DNA of 34,752 nucleotides, taken from Candidatus Bathyarchaeota archaeon (GTDB lineage Archaea > Thermoproteota > Bathyarchaeia > Bathyarchaeales > Bathycorpusculaceae). The notes below the pieces were generated by a model. It made no database searches and was not told the DNA's origin. It was given only the letters and a program-made list of their open reading frames with translations. The stretch lies in the NCBI GenBank assembly GCA_903901015.1, contig CAIUPH010000072.1, positions 1 to 34,752 of the forward strand, read 5' to 3'. Position numbers and translations under genes: made by a program. This document shows positions 7,098 through 14,677 of the stretch, in pieces (within the stretch, counting starts at the first letter, position 1; each line of letters opens with the position of its first letter).

Positions 7098-8479
7098 TTT
7101 ACTGCTCCTTTACCTTTGTTTTTGGCGGCGTGTTTGGGGCATAATTGCCGTTTAAACTCGTCGGTGTATGAGAGGTTAAGTTTTGAGAAGACTTTTCCGC
7201 ATACGTCGCAGAGTCCATAATGGCTGATACATACGCTTGAGTTGTCATGGCTACATTTGAATTCCAGCAGCCGACTGTGCCTTTTTCCGCAGACTGCACA
7301 CGTAAAACCTGAGTCATGTGCAAAGTATTCATGCAAAGTTTCATCAAAAGTTAAAGCAGCTTTCTTTGAGTAGAATTTTCCGGTATCGATGGATTGCCTG
7401 ACGCAGTTTTTGCAAACATAGAGCGAATCCTGCGTTGCGTAACCCTCAGAGAAGGCTTTTCGGCATATGGGGCAAGTGACTTCTGAAGGGTAACTTATGC
7501 CTAAGACCAAAGAGGAATGCATGGTTGAGTTGTTGTCAAGTGTTAATTCCAGTTTAACCCTAGAAGTGTTAATTACGAGCAGGTTGACTAGTTTTACAGC
7601 TACGTTGGTTGTGAAGGATTCTTCTTCCCGTTTAAGAAGCGCCTCATGGTTAACATGCCATTGTTGAACGTCAAAATCGTGTTTTCTCGAAATTACTTTT
7701 TCGCGGCGCTCCTTTCTAAGTCTCTTATCGAAGCTCCTCAGCTTAGATTTTTTCTCTTTAGCAAGCTGTAAATCAAAAAGAACCAGTTTTTCCTTGAGAA
7801 TACCGCCCAATTTTTCTTCGGCAACCTTTTTGAGGTTATCAAAAACTTCAGCTTCGAGCTTTGCCTTAAAATCTTGAATCGCTATCTCTTCATTGCTTAT
7901 TCCATTATCTTCATTTAATTCTCCAACCCTGACAACACTGCCATCCTCGCCCACTATGATTGTGAGTGTTTCTTCGTTTTTGGGTCGCAGTTTATTCTGG
8001 AAAACTATGGAGTAGAAGAATTGGAAGAATCGAACAGATTCTTTTTTGATAACCTTCACTGAAGTGATTTTTCCATTGTTTATTTTATGGCGGCAGGGCG
8101 GAGATTTCAAGCATACACTAAACGTTTCTTCCCCAAGGGTTATTTTGTCGCAGTCGTCACAGGCAAAAGGCGAATCTCTAAAGTATCTTTTCGCCACTGC
8201 TTCAAAACTTTCCTTTGGGTTAAACGAAACCTGACACAAAACACCCTTTTCCAGGCATTCTTTGAGTATTTGCTGGAACGTTGGACTCCCTGGTGTGATG
8301 AGGGGTATTTTCTTTTCTCGGGACAAAGCAGGCAGATAAGTGTATTCTACTGCATCTGTTTTGCCTGGATAGGTTACTGTGAAAACCTCGTCTGATTCTT
8401 CAGTTAACGCTCCATCCCTTGATTTGACGTAGGATTTGATGAACTGGTGAATTTTTGTGTCAGAATATTTCGTACTCAA
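7094..8479 (-). CDS. Multi-zinc-ribbon, coiled-coil protein of unknown function (second gene of helicase operon)
   Basis: I do not recognise this 461-residue protein. It has an N-terminal cysteine group (C107, C110, C123, C129), a long charged helical middle (about 195-290), and a C-terminal half rich in zinc-ligand pairs: CPIC (336-339) with CKNC (356-359), CAVC (394-397) with C409/H411, C417/H420, CDVC (424-427) and C447/H450. Three or more zinc modules are therefore likely. The start is TTG, giving a TTGA overlap with the helicase stop; its own stop overlaps the nuclease-like gene by ATGA. The context suggests a nucleic-acid-binding adaptor between helicase and nuclease, which is inference. 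Confidence 0.7.
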   Translation of the reverse strand: MSTKYSDTKIHQFIKSYVKSRDGALTEESDEVFTVTYPGKTDAVEYTYLPALSREKKIPLITPGSPTFQQILKECLEKGVLCQVSFNPKESFEAVAKRYFRDSPFACDDCDKITLGEETFSVCLKSPPCRHKINNGKITSVKVIKKESVRFFQFFYSIVFQNKLRPKNEETLTIIVGEDGSVVRVGELNEDNGISNEEIAIQDFKAKLEAEVFDNLKKVAEEKLGGILKEKLVLFDLQLAKEKKSKLRSFDKRLRKERREKVISRKHDFDVQQWHVNHEALLKREEESFTTNVAVKLVNLLVINTSRVKLELTLDNNSTMHSSLVLGISYPSEVTCPICRKAFSEGYATQDSLYVCKNCVRQSIDTGKFYSKKAALTFDETLHEYFAHDSGFTCAVCGKRHSRLLEFKCSHDNSSVCISHYGLCDVCGKVFSKLNLSYTDEFKRQLCPKHAAKNKGKGAVK

Positions 8480-10479
8480 TCAAGGACCCCTTGCGTGAAT
8501 TTTTCTGATAACTCCTGATTTTTCCTTGAAACATTCAAGTCATTGGCTAGTTTTTCAAGTTCCTTTTTCATGTCCAGACGGGAGTTGCTTCTGAGCAAAA
8601 TTTCAACGATGGTTTTCTGTATGTCTTGGGATCCTTCTTTTAATTCGGCTAAGACCGTTTCCATTTTGCCGATTGTCATCGTGAATAACTCGATTTTTTG
8701 GTAGAGAATGTGGAGAACGTAGTCGTCGATGGTGTCTTTGACGCTTAAGTTGAAGATTGTGACATCGCGGTCTTGTTTAAACCTGTGGATTCTGCCTATT
8801 CGCTGTTCAATTTTCATGGGGTTCCAATGCAAATCATAATTGAACATTATGCAGCAGTTCTGCAGGTTCAAACCTTCAGCTGCCGCGTCGGTTGCGACTA
8901 AATATTTTATTTCGCCACTTTTGAAGTCTGCAATAACTTGGTCTCTTTCCGCTTGATTCATATCACCCAAATAGACAGCGGCTTTCCCGAATTCCGCCTC
9001 CAAAATTTCTTTGATTTTATGCGCTGTAATCTTGCGTAGGCAAAATATCAACGCTTGCTCATTTGGAATTTCGTGAAGAACGTTTCTTAGCAAATCCAGT
9101 TTTGCACCCTTAACTTTCTCCGCCATTGCGATTAAGTTGTTTGCGACTTCAGCCTCCATCGGGAACCGCTGCTGTCTTTTCTTTAACGATTCGATGGCGG
9201 CAAACGGTGAACTTGAGAAGGACTGCTGAAGAGTAATAGCTTGAAATACCAAAATTGCGTTGCTTTGGGATGCACTGATTCTTCTGTTCGGGTTCTCCGC
9301 CATCAAAGTTTCTATTGTCTTGTAATGGTTGTTACTCATGTCTCGCAGGTACTCGGTTGCTTGGTCAATGAATTCACGTTCGTCTGCGTTTGCTTCAAGT
9401 GTTCTTGAGTCTACACACCGCTTTGTAAATGGGATGCCTGTTTGTTCTCTGCGTGTACGGCACATTACATCACGAAGAGTCTGCCGTAGTTGAAATACCT
9501 CTTCAGATCTAACAACCCGGCTTTTTGCATCTTCAGCAAATCGGTCAACAAATGAGCGTTCACTGTCAAGAAGCCCCGGCTGGATTAAATCAACAATACT
9601 GTAGAGGTCAGTTAGCTTATTGCAAAGAGGCGTAGCCGTGAGCAGAAGGAAATGGTTTTTTCTAAGGTTAGAAAGGTAACCTCTGCCTTTGCTATGGGTA
9701 TTTCTGAATGCGTGCGCCTCATCAACTACAATTAAATCCCAAGTTCGATTTGCAAGCTCACTGTATTTTCGGGCTAAAAGGTTATGTGAGCAGATTATTC
9801 GGTTATCGGTCTTGAAATCCACGTGTTCTCGCGGGTTATTAGCTATCGAAAAGACTTCTCCGAATTTTTCAGACATCTCAGTTTTCCATTGAGTTAAAAG
9901 GCTTTTAGGCGAAATGATGAGGATTGAGTTAATTTCCTCTCTCAGAAGCATCTCTTTCATTATGATGCCGGCTTCGATTGTTTTTCCCAAGCCCACTTCA
10001 TCGGCGAGAATAGCGTTTCCGTTCATGTCGTTTATTACTTGGAGCGCAGTCTGCATTTGAAAATTGTAGGGAACCAAAGTTGTTTTTATAGCATCCAAAG
10101 CGATTAAGCTGTCGATTTTGCCCGTGTGTTTAATTTGCTGCGCTTCTAAGTTAAGCGTAAATTTAGTGAAGGGCTGAAACTTTTTTGTTTGAATCAAATC
10201 TTTTATGTTGTGGGGATCAGAAAAACTGCAGGTGTACTTGTGCATGGTTTTTTTTCCTGCAGGGGTTTGTTCTTCAAACTCGCACGATGCTGTTTTCTCG
10301 ATTAATTTTTCGTTTGTCTTTTTAGGGTTTTTTTTCTTAGATTTTCCAATTGTTGGTTTTTGTTCATTGACGACGGATGGTTGGTTACCGCATTTTTCAA
10401 TGACATTACCGTTTGAATCGTCTGTTGATGAATAAGATTGCCGGCACTCGCCGCAGTTGGCTTTGAAGTTTACAGGCAA
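8476..10479 (-). CDS. SNF2/RapA-type DEAH helicase-like ATPase (first gene of operon)
   Basis: The 667-residue product is an SNF2-family double-stranded DNA translocase. Motifs: Q-type lead-in near 140, Walker A DEVGLGKT (160-167), DEAH (253-256), LLLTATP (278-284), motif V ATDAAAEGLNLQ (529-540) and motif VI QRIGRIHR (559-566). The closest layout is the HepA/RapA-like group used in many prokaryotic defence systems. An N-terminal CGEC (9-12) with C30 may bind zinc. The start is TTG: the frame is closed by a TAG about 25 bases upstream and no ATG is available, and a TATA-like element lies 27-38 bases away. It leads an overlapping three-gene operon with the zinc-ribbon and Mrr-like proteins. 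Confidence 0.9.
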   Translation of the reverse strand: MPVNFKANCGECRQSYSSTDDSNGNVIEKCGNQPSVVNEQKPTIGKSKKKNPKKTNEKLIEKTASCEFEEQTPAGKKTMHKYTCSFSDPHNIKDLIQTKKFQPFTKFTLNLEAQQIKHTGKIDSLIALDAIKTTLVPYNFQMQTALQVINDMNGNAILADEVGLGKTIEAGIIMKEMLLREEINSILIISPKSLLTQWKTEMSEKFGEVFSIANNPREHVDFKTDNRIICSHNLLARKYSELANRTWDLIVVDEAHAFRNTHSKGRGYLSNLRKNHFLLLTATPLCNKLTDLYSIVDLIQPGLLDSERSFVDRFAEDAKSRVVRSEEVFQLRQTLRDVMCRTRREQTGIPFTKRCVDSRTLEANADEREFIDQATEYLRDMSNNHYKTIETLMAENPNRRISASQSNAILVFQAITLQQSFSSSPFAAIESLKKRQQRFPMEAEVANNLIAMAEKVKGAKLDLLRNVLHEIPNEQALIFCLRKITAHKIKEILEAEFGKAAVYLGDMNQAERDQVIADFKSGEIKYLVATDAAAEGLNLQNCCIMFNYDLHWNPMKIEQRIGRIHRFKQDRDVTIFNLSVKDTIDDYVLHILYQKIELFTMTIGKMETVLAELKEGSQDIQKTIVEILLRSNSRLDMKKELEKLANDLNVSRKNQELSEKFTQGVLD

Positions 10480-10505
10480 GATTATCGCGGTGTCACTTAC
10501 TTCCT

Positions 10506-10517
10506 AAGTATAAAAAG
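10506..10517 (-). promoter_or_regulatory. Putative TATA box for the helicase operon
   Basis: On the minus strand CTTTTTATACTT lies about 27-38 bases before the TTG of the helicase gene, so transcription would start at or near the start codon. No Shine-Dalgarno sequence is seen, in keeping with a leaderless message. Confidence 0.45.
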
Positions 10518-10657
10518 ATGAACTAAACAAAAACGTGGTTTTAGCAAGCGCACTTATGCCTTGGCGTTAATTCACTGCTTCGTTTGCTATGGATAAGTCT
10601 GGGAGGTTTCGTTGATGGAGCGTTTCAGATGATTATACATTGTTCAATCGGCAATCG

Positions 10658-10819
10658 CTGTGTGTATCCTTGAAAGACGCACACAGGGTTATCCAAAGAA
10701 ACACTCTATAGCATTATCAGCGGAAAGTTTCCGCATGAGACACTTGGAAACAAGTGCTAAGGGGCTTGCATTCCCCTTTTCTCCTCTCCAAAATGTGGGC
10801 CCAAGTTCTACGGGCCCAC
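10658..10819. other. Five consecutive stem-loops; candidate structured RNA
   Basis: In the divergent gap between the helicase operon and the gene at 10888, five stems follow one another: CTGTGTG (10658-10664) with CACACAG (10680-10686); GCGG-AAAGTTT-CCGC (10720-10734); CACTTG-GAAA-CAAGTG (10741-10756), which has a GNRA tetraloop; AAGGGG (10759-10764) with CCCCTT (10773-10778); and GTGGGCCC (10795-10802) with GGGCCCAC (10812-10819). All arms pair perfectly. It does not show the conserved words of RNase P RNA or SRP RNA, nor tRNA shape. Strand and function are unknown; a small RNA or a chain of regulatory hairpins are both possible. Confidence 0.5.
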
Positions 10820-10887
10820 CTTCTCCAAATATCTTGAACCACAAAAACAAAAGATAAAAAAACCAACCCACATACCTTTAGTGTTGA

Positions 10888-11442
10888 GTGATAAAGTTGG
10901 CGCTGGACTGTTTCTTACCCGACAAAACCATACTTATAGACGCTTCAGGCTGGAGCGACCTGTTGCTGGGCGTCGTAGTCGGCGCCATCAAACCCCCCCA
11001 TCCCATGTTGATGGAACGGCGAATCCCCACCGCTTCATTTCAACCGCCAAACTTTCAGAGCAAAAAATACTTGGAAGACGCAGTAAAAATCGGCAACGAA
11101 ATCATAACCGTGCTGCAGCCTGACTCAGAAACCTGCATCAAAATCTGCTCAGAATACGTCCTCTCCAGCCTCGCGTTGCACTTGCAGAATCAGGGATTCA
11201 AAGTTCAGAAAGTCGAATCCACAGGCGAGCTTAAGCCGCTAGTTGAAAAAGCCTACATCCGATGGTGCGTTGAAAAAGGCGTGCCTGAAGAAATGCTGCA
11301 GGATACGAGGCGTTTTTACAGGTTTTTGGAGTGGGTTGGGGAGCAGCCTCACCTACGGGAGAGCTTGGTGAAGACGGGGTGGGCAAGCTGGGAAAACAGG
11401 TGGCGGGCGGAGATTTTCAAGAAACCGTTAAACCTACGTTGA
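10888..11442 (+). CDS. Conserved-looking archaeal protein of unknown function
   Basis: The 184-residue soluble product starts at GTG and begins MIKLALDCFLPDKTILIDAS. It has a mixed alpha/beta first half and a helical, Trp- and Arg-rich C-terminal third (RRFYRFLEWVGEQPHLRESL). I recognise no catalytic motif. An A/T-rich element (AGATAAAAAAA) about 30 bases upstream fits a leaderless start. Codon use is regular and the frame is long with no competing frame, so it is a real gene. It is divergent from the helicase operon across the five-hairpin region. Confidence 0.7.
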   Translation: MIKLALDCFLPDKTILIDASGWSDLLLGVVVGAIKPPHPMLMERRIPTASFQPPNFQSKKYLEDAVKIGNEIITVLQPDSETCIKICSEYVLSSLALHLQNQGFKVQKVESTGELKPLVEKAYIRWCVEKGVPEEMLQDTRRFYRFLEWVGEQPHLRESLVKTGWASWENRWRAEIFKKPLNLR

Positions 11443-11535
11443 TAACCTGTCTGGCTCATTTGCATTTTTCTATTATCCACGGTGTTGTTGGGTAAGAGAT
11501 TTAGGTGTGTAAGCATCTGCCTAAATGGGAACTTT

Positions 11536-11739
11536 ATGAAACAGCAGCTTGAACAACGTTTGAAAGAACTCCGAGCCGAATACGCTTCTGGGCAAAAAGC
11601 CCTTGCTGAACTGGAAAACAAGCAGGCATCACTTAGAAGTACTCTACAGCGGATAAGCAGTGCAATTCAGGTTTTAGAAGAGGAACTATCAAACGAGGGC
11701 GGCAAAGAAGAAAATAAAGCAGCGCGGTTGATTAAATAA
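11536..11739 (+). CDS. Small coiled-coil protein
   Basis: From the ATG at 11536 the frame gives 67 residues, almost all one predicted coiled coil (QLEQRLKELRAEYASGQKAL and on). The frame is open further upstream to 11482 with a TTG, but that part is Cys/Arg-rich and unlike the rest, so I prefer the ATG. GGGAAC precedes it. Function unknown; prefoldin-like or structural small coiled coils look similar. Confidence 0.55.
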   Translation: MKQQLEQRLKELRAEYASGQKALAELENKQASLRSTLQRISSAIQVLEEELSNEGGKEENKAARLIK

Positions 11740-11877
11740 ACGAAGAAAATACCGAAAAACACTAAACCCTACAAGCAGTCAACGCTGGATAGCATACCAA
11801 CTGCGCCAAAGAAGGAAGAGACACAAGCGCATCTGCAAAAACAGGAAAAACAGATAGTCATCACTGAAATCGCTGTT

Positions 11878-12324
11878 TTGACTAAAGAGGATGAGTTGGC
11901 ACTCAAAGTCGGATTCAAACTGTTTCCTTCGAAGACCGCATTTTCAAGGGTTCAATCGGATTTATGGTTTGACAGCCAAAAAATCAAATCAGTACCAATC
12001 AGAATACTACAGGGTGCTTTGGCGACAGATGAATCTGAATATTCATTTGTTTTGGACATGAAAGGGGTACCCGCGGGCGCGCATAGCATAAGAGTAGAAA
12101 TGTATGAGTTGTGGTCTTCGGGCGAAAAACTCCTCCAAACCGCCAAAGAAGAAACCGTAGATTACGTGCCCCAGACCCGAGAATCCAGATTCGTTAAAGT
12201 CCCAACCGTCAAAAGCGTGGCTGGAACTGATTTAGCGGTTGTTTCTGAAGTTGAGAAGGAAGTTTACCGTGATTTTGAAGAAACAATGAAGAAAGAAAAT
12301 AGTAGTAAACGGGACAGCTGGTAG
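11878..12324 (+). CDS. Hypothetical beta-rich protein; true N-terminus uncertain
   Basis: The frame from TTG at 11878 encodes 148 residues with alternating beta-type segments (SEYSFVLDMKGVPAGAHSIR, a pattern seen in immunoglobulin-like folds) and a charged C-terminal tail. The same frame stays open back to 11740, directly after the TAA of the previous gene, and reads plausibly as protein there (PKNTKPYKQSTLDSIPTAP). That upstream part has no ATG, GTG or TTG; it begins ACG. Either the start is at TTG 11878 and the upstream reading is by chance, or a start codon was lost or is non-standard. No function recognised. Confidence 0.5.
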   Translation: MTKEDELALKVGFKLFPSKTAFSRVQSDLWFDSQKIKSVPIRILQGALATDESEYSFVLDMKGVPAGAHSIRVEMYELWSSGEKLLQTAKEETVDYVPQTRESRFVKVPTVKSVAGTDLAVVSEVEKEVYRDFEETMKKENSSKRDSW

Positions 12325-12335
12325 TTTTAAAAGCA

Positions 12336-12349
12336 GGCTTTTTTAAGCC
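12336..12349. terminator. Possible hairpin between convergent genes
   Basis: GGCTT-TTTT-AAGCC forms a short stem in the 26 bases between two convergent genes. Archaeal termination mainly uses T runs, so this is a weak candidate. Confidence 0.25.
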
Positions 12350-12350
12350 G

Positions 12351-12467
12351 CTATTTCTTTTTGCCTTTTGGAGGAAGCTGATTCAACATAGCCTTTTTCT
12401 TTGCTCCTTTTTCTCGTTCAAGTTTCTTTTTCTGCTCAATCTGTGTATTCTTGTTTTTTCTACTCAT
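12351..12467 (-). CDS. Tiny lysine-rich protein
   Basis: On the minus strand an ATG at 12467 opens 38 codons: MSRKNKNTQIEQKKKLEREK, then GAKKKAMLNQLPPKGKKK. An in-frame ATG at 12476 would add three residues. The product is strongly basic and has the look of small nucleic-acid- or ribosome-associated archaeal proteins, but I recognise no family. It is convergent with the gene ending at 12324. Its low complexity makes a chance frame possible, though the clean start and stop and the gap it fills favour a gene. Confidence 0.45.
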   Translation of the reverse strand: MSRKNKNTQIEQKKKLEREKGAKKKAMLNQLPPKGKKK

Positions 12468-12616
12468 AACGCTCATATATTCACCTTAGCAAGCAAACAA
12501 GAAACCAATACATACTCTAAAATGTTACGTTTCCAAACAAAGACAATTAGTGCTTCTTTTGGGTAAAGCTGATTAAAAAGTGAGTCTTTGCGGATTTAGC
12601 CGCGAGAGAAATCGTT

Positions 12617-12835
12617 ATGAGCGAACGATGGATTATGTATTGCTGGAAAAACATATTTGATTTGAAGGCGACAGGTTTGACTACTAAGACTTTGCTGTGC
12701 GGGTGCGTTTACGAGGATAACGAGTGGATGCTTGTGCGGGTGAAAGAGTGTGAGAAGCATTTTAAGGAGCGGCATAAGAAAGTTGAGTACCGCCCGAAAG
12801 CTGAATGCAACCGCAACGATACCAGAGGCGAATAG
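12617..12835 (+). CDS. Small cysteine-containing hypothetical protein
   Basis: The 72-residue frame starts with ATG and contains C9, CGC (28-30), C45 and C64, with KHFKERHKKVEYRP between. A zinc-binding role is possible but the spacing is not a standard ribbon. GATTAAAAAGTG about 45 bases upstream may be a promoter element. No family recognised. Confidence 0.5.
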   Translation: MSERWIMYCWKNIFDLKATGLTTKTLLCGCVYEDNEWMLVRVKECEKHFKERHKKVEYRPKAECNRNDTRGE

Positions 12836-12862
12836 GCGCCGTTAAAAGTTAGAGCGTCTAAG

Positions 12863-12896
12863 TAACCATTATTATTTTGACTTAACCATTATTATT
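12863..12896 (+). promoter_or_regulatory. Two direct repeats with 20-base spacing
   Basis: TAACCATTATTATT occurs at 12863-12876 and again at 12883-12896. The 20-base period is close to two helical turns, so a protein could bind both on the same face. The repeats lie 60-90 bases upstream of the gene at 12955. Probable operator or activator sites, by arrangement only. Confidence 0.45.
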
Positions 12897-12918
12897 CTAA
12901 CATTAGCGATGATAGTGT

Positions 12919-12943
12919 TATAAGTGCGTCTACTCCACTTATA
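12919..12943 (+). promoter_or_regulatory. Inverted repeat over the promoter of the 12955 gene
   Basis: TATAAGTG (12919-12926) is mirrored exactly by CACTTATA (12936-12943) with a 9-base spacer. The left arm, 29-36 bases before the ATG, is itself TATA-like, so a bound repressor would block the promoter. Confidence 0.45.
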
Positions 12944-12954
12944 GTGTGAAATAG

Positions 12955-13257
12955 ATGTCTAAACTAGAAAAAGTCAAAAGCAAACACATAGTCGCAAAAG
13001 CAACCCCAGTCAAAGAAATCCCCGAAGGAAGAAAAATCGCCAAAATCCCAGAGTACGACGCAGTCTTCAAACAGATAGTTGAAAGCCCCGAAAAAATGTT
13101 CAAAATCGAAGTCGAAGGCAAAACCGTACGGTCAATGTATGCACCATTCTCGTTTAGGGTAAAAAAATTCAACAAACAACCCGAAAGAAAATTCAACGTA
13201 GCGCTCAGGGTTCGCAACAAAGAAATTTATATCGTAAAGTTGGAAAAGAAGGACTAA
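12955..13257 (+). CDS. Hypothetical protein, 100 residues
   Basis: The product starts MSKLEKVKSKHIVAKATPVK and is basic, with a beta-rich second half (FKIEVEGKTVRSMYAPFSFR and FNVALRVRNKEIYIVKLEKK). The frame is well isolated, has an ATG start and two upstream operator-like repeats. I recognise no family; a small nucleic-acid-binding fold is possible. A T-rich stretch (13258-13300) follows, suitable as terminator for this gene and the convergent one. Confidence 0.6.
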   Translation: MSKLEKVKSKHIVAKATPVKEIPEGRKIAKIPEYDAVFKQIVESPEKMFKIEVEGKTVRSMYAPFSFRVKKFNKQPERKFNVALRVRNKEIYIVKLEKKD

Positions 13258-13306
13258 ATTTTCCTTCTCATCTTTTGTTTTTTAGAGAATAGTAAAATAA
13301 TATTTT

Positions 13307-14323
13307 TTAGCAAGCGCCCTTTTCGCTGTCAGTGATGCTACTGGATGTTTGTTTGCGGGATTTGTAGAAAAGCAATGGCAACGCAGCCAGCGGCAATGTC
13401 AGCATCCAAAGATCCATATTGTGCCCAAGGAACCACCGGTACCAATCGTTGAAAGTGGCGCCTGCAAAAATAACCCAACTTAGATAATTCCACAGGAAAT
13501 ACAGTCCAAGCGCCAATGTGATTGCGCCGACGGCTCCAAAATTGACGTCGTCTAGTGTTTCTGTTTGTCTGGATTTGAAGGTAAAGTAAGCGGAGTAAAT
13601 TACCAGCGCCAACAAACCAAACGCTGTTGTGACAAAACTTACCAGGTGTTCAGGGTGGTAAATCACTTGTTGTGCGCCGTTAACCGTTGCAGTTTCAACC
13701 CAGAGGTAACTGATCCCCTTCTGCAGAACAACCCCCACCCAAATGCTAGTGTTGGTCAGCCAGAACACAAAGATGAACAGTGTACCCGTGATTGACGCCC
13801 ACTTAACAGTTGTTTTGAAGGGTTTGGTATGATTCAGTTTGTAGGCGAAGATGAACAGGATTATTGGAAGAACGATTGCTTCCATAACAGTCGGGATTGC
13901 GCCCAAAAAAAGCGCTTCCGCCGAGAACAATAAAGAGTGACCGTGCAAAAGAACCTGCCAAGTGTTTTGAACGCTGTAGTATGCGGTTGTAATAAGACCC
14001 AGCCAATAGATTCCCTCAAAAACCAGGACCACCCGCAGAACCTTATACACTGTGGATTTGGCGAGTTTTTTCTTCATAAAATAGGCGAGGATGGCGGAGA
14101 AAGCGATTATGCTGCCTGCAAACCTGAATGCTAAACACACCACCGAAGTCATATCTTCCACAAAAATAGTGGTTCGCAACGGTTCACGCAGCGGCACCCA
14201 CTCGCCAATCCATGAAAGCGTAAACATGGTGTGAAGGGTAAATAGGAAATATGCGGCGGCTACTGTCAGTAACCCTATTTTTAGCGGAGTTATGAATTTC
14301 TGCTCTGTCATAAAACCAACCAT
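13307..14323 (-). CDS. Polytopic membrane protein of unknown function
   Basis: The 338-residue product has about eight hydrophobic segments separated by short loops, for example LKIGLLTVAAAYFLFTLHTM, VCLAFRFAGSIIAFSAILAY, MEAIVLPIILFIFAY and TLALGLYFLWNYLSWVIFAG. Conserved-looking histidines occur in LLHGHSLLF and FLGHNMD, but I do not see a known haem or metal pattern. The start is ATG at 14323; a second ATG four codons on is possible. It is divergent from the small membrane protein at 14450. Confidence 0.75.
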   Translation of the reverse strand: MVGFMTEQKFITPLKIGLLTVAAAYFLFTLHTMFTLSWIGEWVPLREPLRTTIFVEDMTSVVCLAFRFAGSIIAFSAILAYFMKKKLAKSTVYKVLRVVLVFEGIYWLGLITTAYYSVQNTWQVLLHGHSLLFSAEALFLGAIPTVMEAIVLPIILFIFAYKLNHTKPFKTTVKWASITGTLFIFVFWLTNTSIWVGVVLQKGISYLWVETATVNGAQQVIYHPEHLVSFVTTAFGLLALVIYSAYFTFKSRQTETLDDVNFGAVGAITLALGLYFLWNYLSWVIFAGATFNDWYRWFLGHNMDLWMLTLPLAALPLLFYKSRKQTSSSITDSEKGAC

Positions 14324-14449
14324 ATGCGCGCGTTTTAATGTTTAATCGGTTGGTTTTGTATATTATGCTTGCGGTCGGCGGCTTCGCAGAAAAAAGGAAT
14401 GGTTAGTGTTAAATACAAAAGTTAACTAAGAATTAGTGGAGATATCCTG

Positions 14450-14677
14450 TTGTTGACTGAAAAACGAATGCATAGTTTCCTGTTCGCCGTCCAAGGCGTC
14501 GGAGTCCTGTTCGCAGCAGTTTTCCTCGCCGCGTATCTTGGCGGGTTACCCACGACCAATGTGCTGCATATCGAAACGGCTTTCAGAATTCCGCTCGCCA
14601 TCATCGGGGCAGCCCTGTTGATTCTGGTGTTAGCCACAGTTATATTGTCGGTTTACAACAGACGCCAAAGCGTTTAG
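14450..14677 (+). CDS. Small two-span membrane protein
   Basis: The 75-residue product has two hydrophobic stretches (about 8-30 and 46-68) and a short basic tail YNRRQSV. The start is TTG at 14450 with GTGGAGA about eight bases upstream as a Shine-Dalgarno sequence; an in-frame ATG lies six codons later. The stop overlaps the convergent gene by four bases. Function unknown. Confidence 0.6.
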   Translation: MLTEKRMHSFLFAVQGVGVLFAAVFLAAYLGGLPTTNVLHIETAFRIPLAIIGAALLILVLATVILSVYNRRQSV

